A stretch of DNA of 64,000 nt from an uncultured Flavobacteriaceae bacterium (lineage in GTDB: Bacteria > Bacteroidota > Bacteroidia > Flavobacteriales > Flavobacteriaceae): positions 21,093-85,092 of the forward strand of contig CALSOZ010000002.1 of the NCBI GenBank assembly GCA_943788095.1, given 5' to 3'. A program made the translations under genes and the position numbers. The notes beneath the pieces were generated by a model. That model had not been told where the DNA came from. It saw nothing but the letters and a program-made list of their open reading frames with translations, and made no database searches. Shown one piece after another: positions 36,560 through 45,950 of this stretch. Each line of letters begins with the position of its first letter. Positions within the stretch are counted from its first letter, which is position 1.

Positions 36560-36597
36560 GCGTTTGTTTTTTTTTAAATTTTAAAACGATCATTAAT

Positions 36598-37284
36598 TTA
36601 ATTTTGATATAAATTCGTCGATTGAAATGGCATCTTCAACAGAAAATTCGCCAATTTTCGTACGTCGAAGTGCGGATAGATGCGCCCCAGTGTACTCAAT
36701 GCTTTTCCAAAGTCATAGGCTAATGATCGAATATAAGTGCCTTTGCTACAAGTGACGCTAAAGTCAACGGATAAACCTTCTATTTTTGTAATTTTAAACG
36801 CATTAATGATAACTTTTCTAGAGTCAATTTTAACGGCCTCCCCAGCACGTGCAAATTCGTACAAGCGTTTCCCTTCTTTTTTTAACGCAGAAAATACGGG
36901 TGGAAATTGATCAATCTCTCCAGTAAATTTCTCAGTCGTTTGATGAATCAATTCAGGAGTAATATGTGCCGTTGGGTATGTTTTATCGATTTCGGTTTCT
37001 AAGTCATAAGAAGGAGTAGTACTGCCCAAAATAAATGTACCCGTATAGGTTTTAACTTGTCCTTGAAAGGTGTCGATTTGTTTGGTCATTTTGCCCGTAC
37101 AAATCACCAAAAGCCCCGTCGCTAAAGGGTCTAAAGTCCCGGCATGACCCACTTTTATTTTTTTCAAATTAAAGGCTTGACGAATGTGCCAACGTAGTTT
37201 ATTCACCACTTGAAACGAGGTCCATTCCAGAGGTTTATCAATCAACAAAAGCTGTCCGTCTAAATAATCTTGAGCCGTTTTCAT
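36598..37284 (-). CDS. truB: tRNA pseudouridine(55) synthase
   Basis: 228 residues. Makes pseudouridine 55 in the T-loop of tRNAs. The catalytic Asp is in HAGTLDPLATGLLVICTGK; other motifs are GEIDQFPPVFSALKKEGKRLYE and SCKGTYIRSL-like CSKGTYIRSLAYDFG. The length matches the short Bacteroidota form lacking a C-terminal PUA domain. Last gene of ftsX-DUF3098-uppP-truB, six bases after uppP. Confidence 0.95.
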   Translation of the reverse strand: MKTAQDYLDGQLLLIDKPLEWTSFQVVNKLRWHIRQAFNLKKIKVGHAGTLDPLATGLLVICTGKMTKQIDTFQGQVKTYTGTFILGSTTPSYDLETEIDKTYPTAHITPELIHQTTEKFTGEIDQFPPVFSALKKEGKRLYEFARAGEAVKIDSRKVIINAFKITKIEGLSVDFSVTCSKGTYIRSLAYDFGKALSTLGRIYPHFDVRKLANFLLKMPFQSTNLYQN

Positions 37285-37290
37285 TTTGGA

Positions 37291-38082
37291 TTAAAGTGTT
37301 GTGATGATGGCAAAAACACCTACGGTTAAACAGTAATATGCAAAATATTTTAATTGACTGTTTTTAACCAAACGAATCATTAAGGTACAGGCAAAAAGTC
37401 CAGCGATAAAAGCGGCTAAAAACCCCGCAGATAAACTGCTAAAATTATCAGTATGATAACTCAAATCGCCACTAAGAATATCTTTAGCAATTTTTCCAAA
37501 AATTAACGGGATCACCATTAGAAATGAAAAGCGTGCTGCTTTTGATTTGTCGTTCCCCAATATTACAGAAGTAGAAATGGTGGCACCTGAGCGTGAAATA
37601 CCAGGCAGCATCGCAATTGCTTGTGCAACGCCTATAATGAGTGCGTCCCAAAAACTCACTTTTTTTGTGGTTTTTTTAGCCCGATCTGCCAAAAACAATA
37701 ATAAAGCAGTGACAACCAGCATGGCGCCAACAAGTAAAATATTATTGCCAAAAAGGGCTTCTAACTCTTCCTCAAAAAAAATCCCTACAAACCCAGCAGG
37801 CAGCATTGAGATCATTATTTTGACAATAAACTGGGTCTCATCATTCCATTTGAATTTGAACAATGCAGTAAGTATTGAAGCGATATCTTTTCTAAAGATT
37901 ACCAAGGGTGCTTAATGCGGTTGCAAAGTGTAGGACCACGGTAAAGATCAAGCTGTCTTCTGGGATGGAATCATCGCCCAGTAAGGACTTTTCCAATTTC
38001 CAAGTGTCCACTCGAAGACACCGGTAAGAAACTCGGTTAGTCCTTGGATGATACCGAGTAAAATGCTATCAAAAATATCCAT
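37291..38082 (-). pseudogene. uppP: undecaprenyl-diphosphatase, three indels near the N-terminus
   Basis: Recycles the lipid carrier for cell-wall synthesis by dephosphorylating undecaprenyl diphosphate (BacA family). From 38082: MDIFDSILLGIIQGLTEFL, then in shifted frames PVSSSGHLE and GDDSIPEDSLIFTVVLHFAT, then VIFRKDIAS onward in the clean 204-codon frame (catalytic PGISRSGATIS). Three single-base indels fall between about 38025 and 37900; with them corrected the protein is about 263 residues, the normal size. Uppermost residues are essential, so inactivation in a living cell is unlikely. Confidence 0.88.
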
Positions 38083-38335
38083 TTATTTTTTGAAATTTTT
38101 AAGGATCGCATAAATCTGAATTCCAAACCCAATCAAAATAAGGGTAGGGGCAACTCGGATTCTTCGGATGTTAAATATTTCTGGATTAAACACATTTGGA
38201 TCGTCAGAACCTCCGCCTGCCATCAGGATGAAAGCCCAAGGCTATGAGTCCTAAGCCAATAAACATCCATTTGTAGTTTTGTCTTTCAAAAATAAAATTG
38301 GACTTCGTGTTTTCTTTTCGTTTTTGTTCTCCCAT
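38083..38335 (-). pseudogene. DUF3098 small membrane protein, one frameshift
   Basis: About 83 residues once one extra base is removed near 38222. It reads MGEQKRKENTKSNFIFERQ, then KWMFIGLGLIALGF | ILMAGGGSDDP, RIRVAPTLILIGFGIQIYAI, KNFKK: two membrane helices with cytoplasmic ends. DUF3098 lies between ftsX and uppP in many Bacteroidota; its function is unknown. Its stop abuts the uppP ATG. Confidence 0.78.
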
Positions 38336-38416
38336 AATTAATTAAATTTCTTGAATATAAAAGTTTTAATAAAATTTAAGTATGTTTTAAATTAGTGTAG
38401 TGATTGGGTCTAAATA

Positions 38417-39292
38417 TCAATAAAGTTGATCTGTTTTTAGGTTTAAAAAGCGTTGGGTTGCAAAAAATGTACTCCACCAAGTAATGAAAACCCCTACCAT
38501 AAAAACAGCAGCAAACAAGATTCCAATTGAGAGTTGGTTTTGAGTCAATTCAAATTCGGGAAACGATTTATCTATATAATACAATACAACAGCGATGCCT
38601 GCGATCGCTATTAGCGATCCGATAATTCCAAGTCGAATACTACGCCAAATAAAAGGCCTGCGAATGAATTTTTTGGTCGCGCCTACCATTTGCATCGTCT
38701 TAATTGTAAAACGCTTTGAATGAACCGCCAATCGGATGGAGCTGTTTATTAAAAGCACCGCAATAGCCGTAAAAATCCCACTAATAATTAAAACCCATAA
38801 GCTGAGGCGTTTGACATTGCTATTCATTAGTGAGACCAAATCTTTGTCGTATTTAATATCTTCTACAAAGTTTTTTTTCAGGGTACTTTCGGAAATACTA
38901 TCGAGGCGTCTCGCGGTGACATATTCGGCTTTGAGGTTCACTTCAATTGAGTTTTTTAAAGGGTTATAGCCAACATCATTTAAAAAGTCTTCGCCATATT
39001 CGAGTTTCATGAAGTCGGCAGCGGATTCTTTAGAAATAAATTTGGTGTGTTTCACATAATCTGAGAACGCTAAGCTTTTTTCAAGCTGCTTGATTTCAAC
39101 TTCTTTTGAAGTGTCTTCTAAGTAAATTGTAAGAACGACCTGTTCTTTAAAATTGTCCGAAACAGACTTAGCATTGAGCACTAATAACCCTAAAAGTCCC
39201 AATAAAAAAAGGACTAGGGCAATGCTAATAACGACCGAAAAATAGGACGAAATTAAGCGGCGTTTTTGATGTTTTTCAAAAGATGAACTCAT
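38417..39292 (-). CDS. ftsX: cell-division permease-like protein FtsX
   Basis: 291 residues. Four membrane helices with a large extracytoplasmic domain after the first (residues ~50-165), and the FtsX-type QMVGATKKFIRRPFIWRS between helices. With FtsE it regulates peptidoglycan hydrolases at the septum; ftsE is not in this window. First gene of the envelope operon. Confidence 0.95.
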   Translation of the reverse strand: MSSSFEKHQKRRLISSYFSVVISIALVLFLLGLLGLLVLNAKSVSDNFKEQVVLTIYLEDTSKEVEIKQLEKSLAFSDYVKHTKFISKESAADFMKLEYGEDFLNDVGYNPLKNSIEVNLKAEYVTARRLDSISESTLKKNFVEDIKYDKDLVSLMNSNVKRLSLWVLIISGIFTAIAVLLINSSIRLAVHSKRFTIKTMQMVGATKKFIRRPFIWRSIRLGIIGSLIAIAGIAVVLYYIDKSFPEFELTQNQLSIGILFAAVFMVGVFITWWSTFFATQRFLNLKTDQLY

Positions 39293-39383
39293 AGCAAATG
39301 TCTTTCAACTGTAAAAGTATAAAAAAACTTACTTAAATGGCTAGTATTTCCCTCAAAACAAATAAACAGTTCCGAGTCCTGCT

Positions 39384-39395
39384 GTTTCATGAAAC
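39384..39395. promoter_or_regulatory. 12-bp palindrome between ftsX and leuS
   Basis: GTTTCATGAAAC is a perfect palindrome just upstream of the leuS promoter region. A possible operator; unproven. Confidence 0.3.
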
Positions 39396-39422
39396 TTAGT
39401 TTTTTTCTAGCTAAATAAACCG

Positions 39423-39430
39423 TAAATTTG
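39423..39430 (+). promoter_or_regulatory. -7 box TAAATTTG of leuS
   Basis: TAnnTTTG match 20 bases before the leuS start; a weak T-rich -33 (39400-39403) is 19 bases upstream. Confidence 0.6.
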
Positions 39431-39450
39431 CCCCTGTTAATGACGTTAAT

Positions 39451-42400
39451 ATGATGTACAATTTCAATGAAATTGAAGCCAAATGGCAAAAATACTGGGC
39501 AGAACAACAAACCTTCAAAGCCGAAAATAATTCAACCAAGCCTAAATACTATGTTTTGGATATGTTTCCTTACCCAAGTGGTGCAGGGCTCCATGTCGGG
39601 CATCCGTTAGGGTATATTGCGTCCGATATTTATGCGCGCTTTAAACGTCATAAGGGGTTTAACGTATTGCATCCGCAAGGCTATGATAGTTTTGGGTTGC
39701 CAGCAGAACAGTATGCCATTCAAACGGGCCAACACCCAGCAATTACAACGGAGGCCAATATAAAAACCTATCGACGACAACTCGATCAAATGGGCTTTTC
39801 ATTTGATTGGTCGCGTGAGGTGCGCACCTCGTCACCAGATTATTATAAATGGACCCAATGGATTTTTATTCAATTATTTAATTCTTGGTATAACAATTCT
39901 TCAAATAAAGCCGAGTCGATCGATACTCTTGTTGATGTATTTTCCAAAGAAGGTAATTCAAATGTAGATGCGGTTTGTGATGCTGCAATACCTGTGTTTT
40001 CTGCCGATGAATGGAATTCATTTCCGAGTGATCGTCAACAGCAATTATTATTACAATACCGACTCACATACTTAGCAGAAACAGAAGTAAACTGGTGCCC
40101 TGAGCTAGGAACCGTGTTAGCAAATGATGAGATTGTTAATGGTGTTTCCGAACGTGGGGGATATCCGGTGATTCGAAAAAAAATGACCCAATGGAGCATG
40201 CGAATTTCTGCCTATGCCGAGCGGCTTTTGCAAGGACTTGACACCATTGATTGGACAGATGCTTTGAAAGAAAGTCAGCGCAACTGGATTGGTAAATCCG
40301 TGGGGGCAACAGTGGTGTTTGATTTAATAGATCATGATTCAACGATTGAAGTGTTTACAACCCGTCCAGATACAATTTTTGGGGTGTCTTTTATGACCCT
40401 TGCACCCGAGCATGAATTGGTTCATCAGATCACAACACCTGCACAAAAATCGCTGGTCGATGCCTATGTGTTAGCCACTGCAAAACGCAGTGAACGCGAA
40501 CGGATGGCCGATGTAAAAACAATTTCTGGCGTGTTTACGGGCGCCTATGCCGAGCATCCATTTACAAAAAAAGCCGTTCCGGTTTGGATTGGAGATTATG
40601 TTTTGGCAGGATACGGTACTGGTGCTGTGATGGCCGTGCCTTGCGGGGATCAACGGGATTATGATTTTGCAAAACATTTTAACATTGAAATTCCAAATAT
40701 TTTTGAAGGCATCGACATCAGTAACGAAGCTTTTACAGATAAAGGAACGACCATTATTGCGAATAGCGATTTTTTAAATGGTCTGGAATATAAAGAGGCG
40801 TCTAAGCGAGCAATTGAAGCTTTAGAAGCAAAAAATCATGGTTTAGGAAAAATCAATTACCGCCTTCGCGATGCGGTTTTTTCGAGACAGCGGTATTGGG
40901 GCGAACCCTTTCCAGTGTATTACATTAATGGGTTGCCACAAATGATTGCGGCAGAACATTTGCCAATCTGTTTACCCGAAGTTGAAAAATATTTACCTAC
41001 CGAAGAAGGCGAGCCACCACTCGGTCGTGCCGAGGTTTGGGCGTGGGATACCACCCTAAATACGGTGGTTGAAAATCATAAAATAGATCACAAAACCATA
41101 TTTCCATTAGAGCTCAATACCATGCCGGGATGGGCGGGGAGTTCTTGGTATTTTAACAGATACATGGACCCACATAATACAACCGAATTTGCAAGTTCCG
41201 AAGCCTTGAATTACTGGAAAGAAGTCGATTTATATATTGGTGGGAGCGAGCACGCCACAGGGCATTTGCTCTATGCACGCTTTTGGCAAAAATTCTTGTT
41301 CGATTTAGGAGTGGTCCCTGTAGATGAGTTTGCCAAAAAACTAATCAATCAGGGAATGATTTTGGGGAACAGTGCGTTTGTTTATAGAGTTAATTTAAAA
41401 ATAATTAATAAATCGAAAATAGATATTGATGATAAAGGGAATCAGAGATACCCATTAGATGCTCTGGAAGAAGTTACAGTAAGATCAAATGTATTTGCTT
41501 CTAACAAATTTTTGGAATCTATCACCAAAAACTCTATTTCTACCTCAAATTCTGTTTTCACCGCTCAAAATTTGGAAATATCTGAAGTGTTAATGAGAGC
41601 TTTTAAGATTGATGACAAAGGCATTGGTCTAGTTAAAGATCATTCACATTTGTTATGGATTAGTTATGATCCAATTCGCATTGACGTAAATAATGTTGAT
41701 GCATCTGATCGAATTATTGATTTTAAAAAATTACAATCTTGGAAGGAATTTGACAACGCTAATTTTCTTGATGACCAGGGTGTTTTGATTAAAGAGGGTG
41801 GAGAGTTTACAACAGGAAGAGAAGTCGAAAAAATGTCTAAATCCAAATACAATGTCGTAAACCCCGATGATATTATTTCAGATTACGGCGCGGACAGTTT
41901 ACGGCTTTACGAAATGTTTTTAGGGCCACTAGAACAATACAAACCGTGGAACACGTCTGGAATTACAGGGGTTCATAATTTTCTTAAAAAATTATGGAAA
42001 CTATATATTGGTCAAGACGGACTTAAAGTTACAGAGGCAGAACCATCAAAAGACCACTTAAAAACACTCCATAAAACCATTAAAAAAGTCACTGAAGATA
42101 TCGAGAATTTCTCGTTTAATACGTCGGTCTCTACCTTTATGATTGCGGTTAATGAACTGACTGCTCAAGGTTGCACCTCAAAAACTATTTTAGAACCCCT
42201 TTTGGTTCTAATAGCTCCTTATGCGCCACACATTGCAGAAGAATTATGGGAGCAATTAGGACACATAGAATCCATCACAACGGCCGAATTCCCAGAGTTT
42301 GACGCCAGTCATTTGGTAGAAAGTGTCAAAGCATATCCAATTTCATTTAACGGTAAAATGCGATTTACACTAGAATTGCCATTGGATTTAAGTAAAGAAG

Positions 42401-42510
42401 AAATAGAAGCGGCTGTCATGCGGAATGAAAAAACGCTTGCACAATTAGAAGGGCGCGTTCCGAAAAAAGTGATTGTTGTCCCTGGTAAAATTGTAAACAT
42501 TGTTGGATAA
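39451..42510 (+). CDS. leuS: leucyl-tRNA synthetase with a large pre-KMSKS insertion
   Basis: 1,019 residues. HIGH-type motif YPSGAGLHVGHPLGY, editing (CP1) domain with TRPDTIFGVSFMTLAP, catalytic WAGSSWYFNRYMDP, KMSKSKYNVVNPDD and the anticodon-binding C-terminus are intact. A Bacteroidota-type insertion is seen at ~150-210. A further segment of about 95 residues (~647-740, between NSAFVYR and IRIDVNN) is more AT-rich than its surroundings and unlike the short linker expected. Translation may start at Met1 or Met2 (39454). The 3' end overlaps the SemiSWEET gene by 11 bases. Confidence 0.96.
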   Translation: MMYNFNEIEAKWQKYWAEQQTFKAENNSTKPKYYVLDMFPYPSGAGLHVGHPLGYIASDIYARFKRHKGFNVLHPQGYDSFGLPAEQYAIQTGQHPAITTEANIKTYRRQLDQMGFSFDWSREVRTSSPDYYKWTQWIFIQLFNSWYNNSSNKAESIDTLVDVFSKEGNSNVDAVCDAAIPVFSADEWNSFPSDRQQQLLLQYRLTYLAETEVNWCPELGTVLANDEIVNGVSERGGYPVIRKKMTQWSMRISAYAERLLQGLDTIDWTDALKESQRNWIGKSVGATVVFDLIDHDSTIEVFTTRPDTIFGVSFMTLAPEHELVHQITTPAQKSLVDAYVLATAKRSERERMADVKTISGVFTGAYAEHPFTKKAVPVWIGDYVLAGYGTGAVMAVPCGDQRDYDFAKHFNIEIPNIFEGIDISNEAFTDKGTTIIANSDFLNGLEYKEASKRAIEALEAKNHGLGKINYRLRDAVFSRQRYWGEPFPVYYINGLPQMIAAEHLPICLPEVEKYLPTEEGEPPLGRAEVWAWDTTLNTVVENHKIDHKTIFPLELNTMPGWAGSSWYFNRYMDPHNTTEFASSEALNYWKEVDLYIGGSEHATGHLLYARFWQKFLFDLGVVPVDEFAKKLINQGMILGNSAFVYRVNLKIINKSKIDIDDKGNQRYPLDALEEVTVRSNVFASNKFLESITKNSISTSNSVFTAQNLEISEVLMRAFKIDDKGIGLVKDHSHLLWISYDPIRIDVNNVDASDRIIDFKKLQSWKEFDNANFLDDQGVLIKEGGEFTTGREVEKMSKSKYNVVNPDDIISDYGADSLRLYEMFLGPLEQYKPWNTSGITGVHNFLKKLWKLYIGQDGLKVTEAEPSKDHLKTLHKTIKKVTEDIENFSFNTSVSTFMIAVNELTAQGCTSKTILEPLLVLIAPYAPHIAEELWEQLGHIESITTAEFPEFDASHLVESVKAYPISFNGKMRFTLELPLDLSKEEIEAAVMRNEKTLAQLEGRVPKKVIVVPGKIVNIVG

Positions 42511-42772
42511 TATAGATAACATCGAAGTGATAGGGCTCATTGCAGCCTGTTTAACAACCTATGCGTTTTTGCCTCAAGTGTATAAAACGTGGAAAACCAA
42601 AGATGTATCGGCATTTTCATTGCCAACCTTTTCGTTATTCTTTATTGGAATTGTATTTTGGCTGGTGTATGGAATTTATAAAGAAAGCCTGTCAATGATT
42701 TTAGCGAATTCGGTGACTTTAGCATCATCATTTACCCTGTTGGTTTTTATTTATAAATACAGAAAACGTTAA
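42500..42772 (+). CDS. SemiSWEET family sugar transporter
   Basis: 90 residues with three membrane helices and the PQ-loop motif LPQVYKTWKTKDVSAFS. SemiSWEET dimers form a pore for sugars by facilitated diffusion. TTG start inside the end of leuS, which suggests coupled translation. No sugar-pathway genes nearby. Confidence 0.88.
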   Translation: MLDNIDNIEVIGLIAACLTTYAFLPQVYKTWKTKDVSAFSLPTFSLFFIGIVFWLVYGIYKESLSMILANSVTLASSFTLLVFIYKYRKR

Positions 42773-42809
42773 AATAGACAGTCCGTTTTTTAGTTTTTAA
42801 AATTGGCGC

Positions 42810-42817
42810 TATTTTTG
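42810..42817 (+). promoter_or_regulatory. -7 box TATTTTTG of the Zn-peptidase gene
   Basis: TAnnTTTG match, 30 bases before the ATG at 42848. Confidence 0.45.
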
Positions 42818-42847
42818 ATATTATATGTCAAACTAAAATAATATATT

Positions 42848-43540
42848 ATGGGATCCTATTATCTTTTACTTGGTGCAATCGCCTTAGCGAGTTGGTTGGT
42901 CAGTTCAACCTTAAAACGCAAATTTGCGACCTATTCAAAAATTCATTTACGCAATGGTTTAAGTGGCGCTGAGATTGCCGAAAAAATGCTCTCAGATCAC
43001 GGTATCCGAAATGTGAAAGTCGTTTCGGTTGCAGGTCGACTTACCGATCATTATAATCCTAGAGATAGAACGGTCAATTTAAGTGAAGCAGTTTATAACG
43101 AACGAAATGCAGCAGCAGCGGCGGTGGCGGCTCATGAATGCGGACATGCCGTTCAACATGCGCAAGCCTATAGTTGGCTTAAGATGCGTTCTGCCCTTGT
43201 GCCAGCTGTGAATATTTCTTCTAAATTGTCTATGTGGTTAATTATGGGAGGTTTAATTTTAGGTGCTGGCGCAGGACTTGGATTAGGCTATTGGGTGGTG
43301 GTTTTAGGATTTGTATTAATGGCGGTTGCCACTGCGTTTAGTTTTATAACTTTACCTGTAGAGTATGACGCCAGTAACCGTGCTTTGGCCTGGTTAAAAA
43401 ATAAAAACATGTTATCTCAGGAAGAGTATAAGGGGTCGGAAGATGCACTTAAATGGGCTGCCCGCACCTACTTAGTGGCTGCACTTGGATCGTTAGCGAC
43501 CTTAGTTTACTGGGCGTTACAGGTTTTTGGAAGAGACTAG
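42848..43540 (+). CDS. membrane zinc metallopeptidase (YugP/Zn_peptidase_2 type)
   Basis: 230 residues. An N-terminal helix, the zinc site AAHECGHAVQHAQ (HExxH-like HECGH), then helices at ~120-165 and 205-222, with ITLPVEYDASNRAL carrying the likely third ligand region. Family PF04298; physiological substrates unknown. Convergent with the Lrp-type regulator, one base apart. Confidence 0.9.
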   Translation: MGSYYLLLGAIALASWLVSSTLKRKFATYSKIHLRNGLSGAEIAEKMLSDHGIRNVKVVSVAGRLTDHYNPRDRTVNLSEAVYNERNAAAAAVAAHECGHAVQHAQAYSWLKMRSALVPAVNISSKLSMWLIMGGLILGAGAGLGLGYWVVVLGFVLMAVATAFSFITLPVEYDASNRALAWLKNKNMLSQEEYKGSEDALKWAARTYLVAALGSLATLVYWALQVFGRD

Positions 43541-43541
43541 C

Positions 43542-44003
43542 TTATATTTTAATTTGCCGATCAATTTGTTGGTCTAACGAAATGAATGTTTCGGTTCTTG
43601 ATACGCCCGAAATAGGTTGGATTTCTTTATTTAAAACCGACATCAGGTGTTCATTATCTCGACAAAGAATTTTGATTAACACACTCCAGTTTCCAGTGGT
43701 GTAATGGCACTCTAAGACTTCTGGGATTCGTTTGAGTTGTTTGACCGCATCCGAGTTGTTTTTGGCTTTGTCAAGAAACACCCCAACAAATGCCATAGTC
43801 GTATAGCCTAAGACTTTTGGATTGAGTATAAATTTAGAGCCAGCAATGAGCCCCGAACTTTCTAATTTCCTTAAACGTTGATGAATGGCAGCACCAGAAA
43901 TTCCTACCCCACGAGCAATTTCTAGTACGGGCGTACGTGCATCTTTCATTAAGGCTCTTAGTATTGTTTTATCAATACCGTCAATTTCTAATTTTTTACT
44001 CAT
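43542..44003 (-). CDS. Lrp/AsnC family transcriptional regulator
   Basis: 153 residues. N-terminal winged helix-turn-helix (LDGIDKTILRALMKDARTP-like start, ISGAAIHQRLRKLESSGLI) and a C-terminal RAM/AsnC ligand domain (YHTTGNWSVLIKIL-like CHYTTGNWSVLI). Such regulators sense amino acids. The gene upstream on the same strand is a saccharopine dehydrogenase, so lysine-related control is plausible. Its own -7 box is at 44033-44040. Confidence 0.93.
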   Translation of the reverse strand: MSKKLEIDGIDKTILRALMKDARTPVLEIARGVGISGAAIHQRLRKLESSGLIAGSKFILNPKVLGYTTMAFVGVFLDKAKNNSDAVKQLKRIPEVLECHYTTGNWSVLIKILCRDNEHLMSVLNKEIQPISGVSRTETFISLDQQIDRQIKI

Positions 44004-44032
44004 TATTTACCAAAAATTAATAATTTATACAC

Positions 44033-44040
44033 CAAAAGTA
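44033..44040 (-). promoter_or_regulatory. -7 box TACTTTTG of the Lrp-type regulator
   Basis: TAnnTTTG match on the minus strand, 29 bases before the ATG. The regulator therefore has its own promoter in the gap after the dehydrogenase gene. Confidence 0.55.
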
Positions 44041-44072
44041 TCTAAAATATTTATATTTATAACTATTTTAGA
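44041..44072. promoter_or_regulatory. 8-bp inverted repeat upstream of the Lrp-type promoter
   Basis: TCTAAAAT (44041-44048) and ATTTTAGA (44065-44072), 16 bases between. Lies just upstream of the -7 box on the regulator strand, in a position suited to autoregulation by an Lrp-type protein; it also overlaps the end of the dehydrogenase gene. Confidence 0.4.
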
Positions 44073-45433
44073 CACTTAATGGGTTATATCCTAGGTATTT
44101 CATCTCTTTTTCTTTAAATATGACACCAAAATCTTCTAATTCACTTAAAATAGGGCTGTATAATTCCTTTTTAATAGGGATTTGAACCCCATAACTTTGT
44201 ATTTTATTATTTAGAATCACTAAAGTGGCAATACCAACCGGTAATCCTACAGTTTTTGCCATTGCAGTAAATGTTTGATCTTCGCCAGTACAGACCATAG
44301 TTGCATCAATTTGATGTTTTTTGCCATTTAATTCATACCCAAACTTGTGATACATTACGATCATGTCTTTATCTTTTGGGCTTAGGCTCCAACTATCTAA
44401 AAGAATTTTTTGAAGAATTTGTGCGGGAGTTGCATTTTTTAAAGCAACTTTTTTATCAGCGTTAAAAATATCTAATTCTTCTAATTTCTCCCATATAATA
44501 TCATCTTGATCAATTTTCAGGTTATACCTTAATTTTAATTCTACAGAATCTGTAGGACTATAGGGTAAAAACGAATTCACAAAATCGCGATAGCTCATAT
44601 TTTCGCTATCTGCAATCGTATAACTATCATCCGTCATTCCAAGAACCACAAAAATTTGCCATGCTCTGCTAAATCCAACCCGTCTGATAGTTCCTCGATA
44701 CAATGTTTTAATCGTTTCTAGTCCATACACGTTTTGATATTTAAGGGAGTCTCGATTGGCATAGGCTTCAAACCGCCCATAGTCTTCAATTTCTAAAAAC
44801 TCCGTACGTCTAAACAAGCGGTGGTAAGGGATGTACTTGAATTTTCCTTCTTGTAGAAACTTTGCAGCTCCGCCTTGGCCTGCCAATACCACATTGCGTG
44901 GGTTCCAAGTAAACTTGTAATTCCAAAGATTGGTATCGCTTTCGGGCGCCATCAATCCGCCTGTAAACGATTCAAAAAGAATCATTTTTCCGCCAGATTC
45001 TCGTAATGCGATCGATCACCTGCATGGCACTCATATGATCCACTCCAGGGTCTAATCCAACCTCATTTAAAAAAATTAGTTTTTTAGCTTTCGCTTCTTC
45101 GTTTAACGCTTGCATTTCCGGACTCACATAGGAAGCAGTCACCATATGCTTTTTGAGTGCCAGACAATCTTTTGCCACTTCAATATGAAACCTAGCCGGG
45201 AGCATTGAAACGACGATGTCTGCGTTTTTTACTGCTTCTTTTCGTGCGATGGCATCAAAAATATCAAGTTTTATGGCCTTGGCATTTGGATGATTTCCAA
45301 TGAGTTTTTTTGCGTTTGAGAGGTCTAAATCTCCGATAATAATTTCTATATTTTCTGAACTAGATTTGTCTAAAAAATACTTTATAAGATAGGAAGCGGA
45401 CTTCCCTGCGCCGATGACTAAAATGTTTCGCAT
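44068..45433 (-). pseudogene. saccharopine dehydrogenase family protein, one frameshift
   Basis: From 45433: Rossmann start MRNILVIGAGKSASYLIKYF, DIVVSMLPARFH, EVGLDPGVDHMSAM, then the frame shifts at about 45004 (one extra base in ATTACGAG) and continues ESGGKMILFESFTGGL, APESDTNLWNYKFTWNPRN and so on to 44068. Corrected length is about 454 residues, normal for the family. These enzymes interconvert saccharopine with lysine or glutamate semialdehyde. Likely role: lysine catabolism. A consensus error is the likely cause of the break. Confidence 0.86.
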
Positions 45434-45506
45434 ATTGGTTAAGGATTCTTATTTTTGTAATTAGTTTGCCCACTAATGTAGTAAATTGAATACTTTATAA
45501 ATTGAA

Positions 45507-45893
45507 ATGGATAGAAAAATATTTATGACCGCGAGCCTTTTCGGAGGAATTAGTGTTGTTCTTGGCGCTTTTGCAGCACATGGACTCAAACCGTTACTTA
45601 GCGTTTCTGCATTAGACAGTTTAAATACTGGAATCCGGTATCAAATGTATCATGCATTTTTGTTATTTTTTATTGGAATTACCACGCAGATCACACCAAA
45701 ACAAAAATCGATTTTATTTAAACTCATCCTCATTGGAGTTGTGTTGTTTTCTGGCTCTATATATTTATTATCGACCAATGATTTGACACCCTTTAATTTC
45801 AAAATCATCGGATTTATCACTCCCATTGGAGGCTTGTTTTTGATCAGTTCATGGACACTTTTGTTTATCTATTTTATGAGAAATAAAAAGTAA
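45507..45893 (+). CDS. DUF423 small membrane protein
   Basis: 128 residues with four membrane helices. Family signature GAFAAHGLKPLLS and YQMYHAFLLFFIG; function unknown. Stands alone between the divergent dehydrogenase and pckA. Confidence 0.92.
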   Translation: MDRKIFMTASLFGGISVVLGAFAAHGLKPLLSVSALDSLNTGIRYQMYHAFLLFFIGITTQITPKQKSILFKLILIGVVLFSGSIYLLSTNDLTPFNFKIIGFITPIGGLFLISSWTLLFIYFMRNKK

Positions 45894-45918
45894 ATTTCAT
45901 TCATTAAATAAATATCGA

Positions 45919-45926
45919 TACTTTTG
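45919..45926 (+). promoter_or_regulatory. -7 box TACTTTTG of pckA
   Basis: TAnnTTTG match with a TTTC -33-like element about 20 bases upstream (45895-45898). Transcription would start near 45933. Confidence 0.55.
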
Positions 45927-45950
45927 TGGAATTAATTAATTTATGAAACC

